DNA from: an uncultured Phaeodactylibacter sp. | Lineage (GTDB): Bacteria; Bacteroidota; Bacteroidia; Chitinophagales; Saprospiraceae | DNA: 5,429 nucleotides | Direction of reading: 5' to 3' | NCBI GenBank assembly: GCA_913062745.1 | Contig: CAJXXJ010000301.1 | Span: 1 to 5,429 of the forward strand | Shown here: in pieces, positions 5,072 through 5,429 of the stretch | How positions within the stretch are numbered: the stretch's first letter is position 1 | Layout of the letters: the number at the start of each line of letters is the position of its first letter | Translations under genes and position numbers: made by a program | Notes under the pieces: generated by a model | Database searches by the model: none | What the model was told of the DNA's origin: nothing | The model's input: only the letters and a program-made list of their open reading frames with translations

Positions 5072-5429
5072 ATGGTAAGACATCAGGTGCAGAGCGGGCA
5101 GGTATTGTTGGCAGAACCCTTTATGCCAGACCCTAATTTTCGGCGCGCAGCCATTCTCCTCTGCGAACACGGCGACGACGGAAGCGTGGGCTTTATTATG
5201 AATAAGCCCCTCGATATGAAGGTGGATGAGCTGATCACCTCCTTCCCTGAATTTGAATCCACAGTCCTGTTTGGGGGCCCGGTGAAAACGGATACAATAC
5301 ACTATCTGCACACCAAAGGTCACTTGTTTAAAGATGCCCGTCTTGTGAGTGCAGGAATTTTCTGGGGTGGGGATTTTGAAAGGCTAAAGGATCTGATTGA
5401 CACCGGACTTATAAGTCCAAATGACATCC
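5072..5429 (+). CDS. yqgE: YqgE/AlgH family protein (UPF0301), C-terminus outside window
   Basis: The first 119 residues are present and the frame is open at the window edge; family members are about 185 residues. The diagnostic N-terminal pattern is clear: GQVLLAEPFMPDPNFRRA, then ILLCEHGDDGSVGFIMNKP at about 28-46, then LFGGPV (67-71) and the SAGIFWGGD stretch (93-101). The family (DUF179) is widespread and cytoplasmic. It was named AlgH after a reported effect on alginate production in Pseudomonas, but its biochemical role is not settled. The start is 77 bp after fabD, past a hairpin, and AAAGAAGAAG upstream could serve as a weak ribosome site. The sequence TAGGATTG (5041-5048) is one mismatch from the -7 consensus, so separate transcription is possible. 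Nothing ties it functionally to fabD beyond position. Confidence 0.93.
   Translation, partial: MVRHQVQSGQVLLAEPFMPDPNFRRAAILLCEHGDDGSVGFIMNKPLDMKVDELITSFPEFESTVLFGGPVKTDTIHYLHTKGHLFKDARLVSAGIFWGGDFERLKDLIDTGLISPNDI

Overview
The window looks like a chromosomal piece of a Bacteroidota bacterium, probably of the Saprospiraceae/Lewinella-like group. This is inferred from four things: a secreted propeller-plus-PKD protein typical of those organisms; a perfect match to the Bacteroidota -7 promoter box (TAnnTTTG); start sites without strong Shine-Dalgarno sequences; and a class of palindromic intergenic repeat that I associate with this phylum. No taxonomic marker is present, so the lineage is a judgement.

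Layout. (1) Positions 1-1465, minus strand: the first 488 residues of a large secreted protein with a signal peptide, a propeller-like middle and the start of a PKD domain. It runs off the left edge. (2) Positions 1466-2971: about 1.5 kb with no convincing gene. Its centre holds two copies (1837-2155 and 2306-2677) of a composite, hairpin-rich repeat, separated by a spacer with its own small palindromes. The repeat has a TTGG-rich tract, a 17-bp perfect inverted repeat around an 86-nt loop, and a 13-bp stem with a 5-nt loop. Copy 2 carries an extra 52 bp that is an inverted, diverged half-element. A separate 12-bp perfect inverted repeat (2771-2816) and a promoter box (2935-2942) lead into the next genes. 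(3) Positions 2972-5429, plus strand: four genes spaced 64-77 bp apart. They are a 6-pyruvoyl-tetrahydropterin-synthase-type enzyme, GTP cyclohydrolase I (folE), malonyl-CoA:ACP transacylase (fabD) and the first two thirds of a YqgE/AlgH protein.

How the genes work together. FolE converts GTP to 7,8-dihydroneopterin triphosphate, and the neighbouring PTPS-type enzyme uses that product, so the first two genes form a pterin module. The C-x5-HGH active-site spacing favours a tetrahydrobiopterin-type reaction over the queuosine (QueD) one. FabD supplies malonyl-ACP for fatty acid synthesis, and YqgE has no settled function. A 12-bp RNA-type hairpin sits 12 nt before the chosen folE start, and a 9-bp GC-rich hairpin separates fabD from yqgE.

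The protein genes are ordinary. The most interesting material is the repeat cluster, especially the copy-2 insertion, the flanking word that is more alike within a copy than between copies, and the stem-preserving differences between copies.
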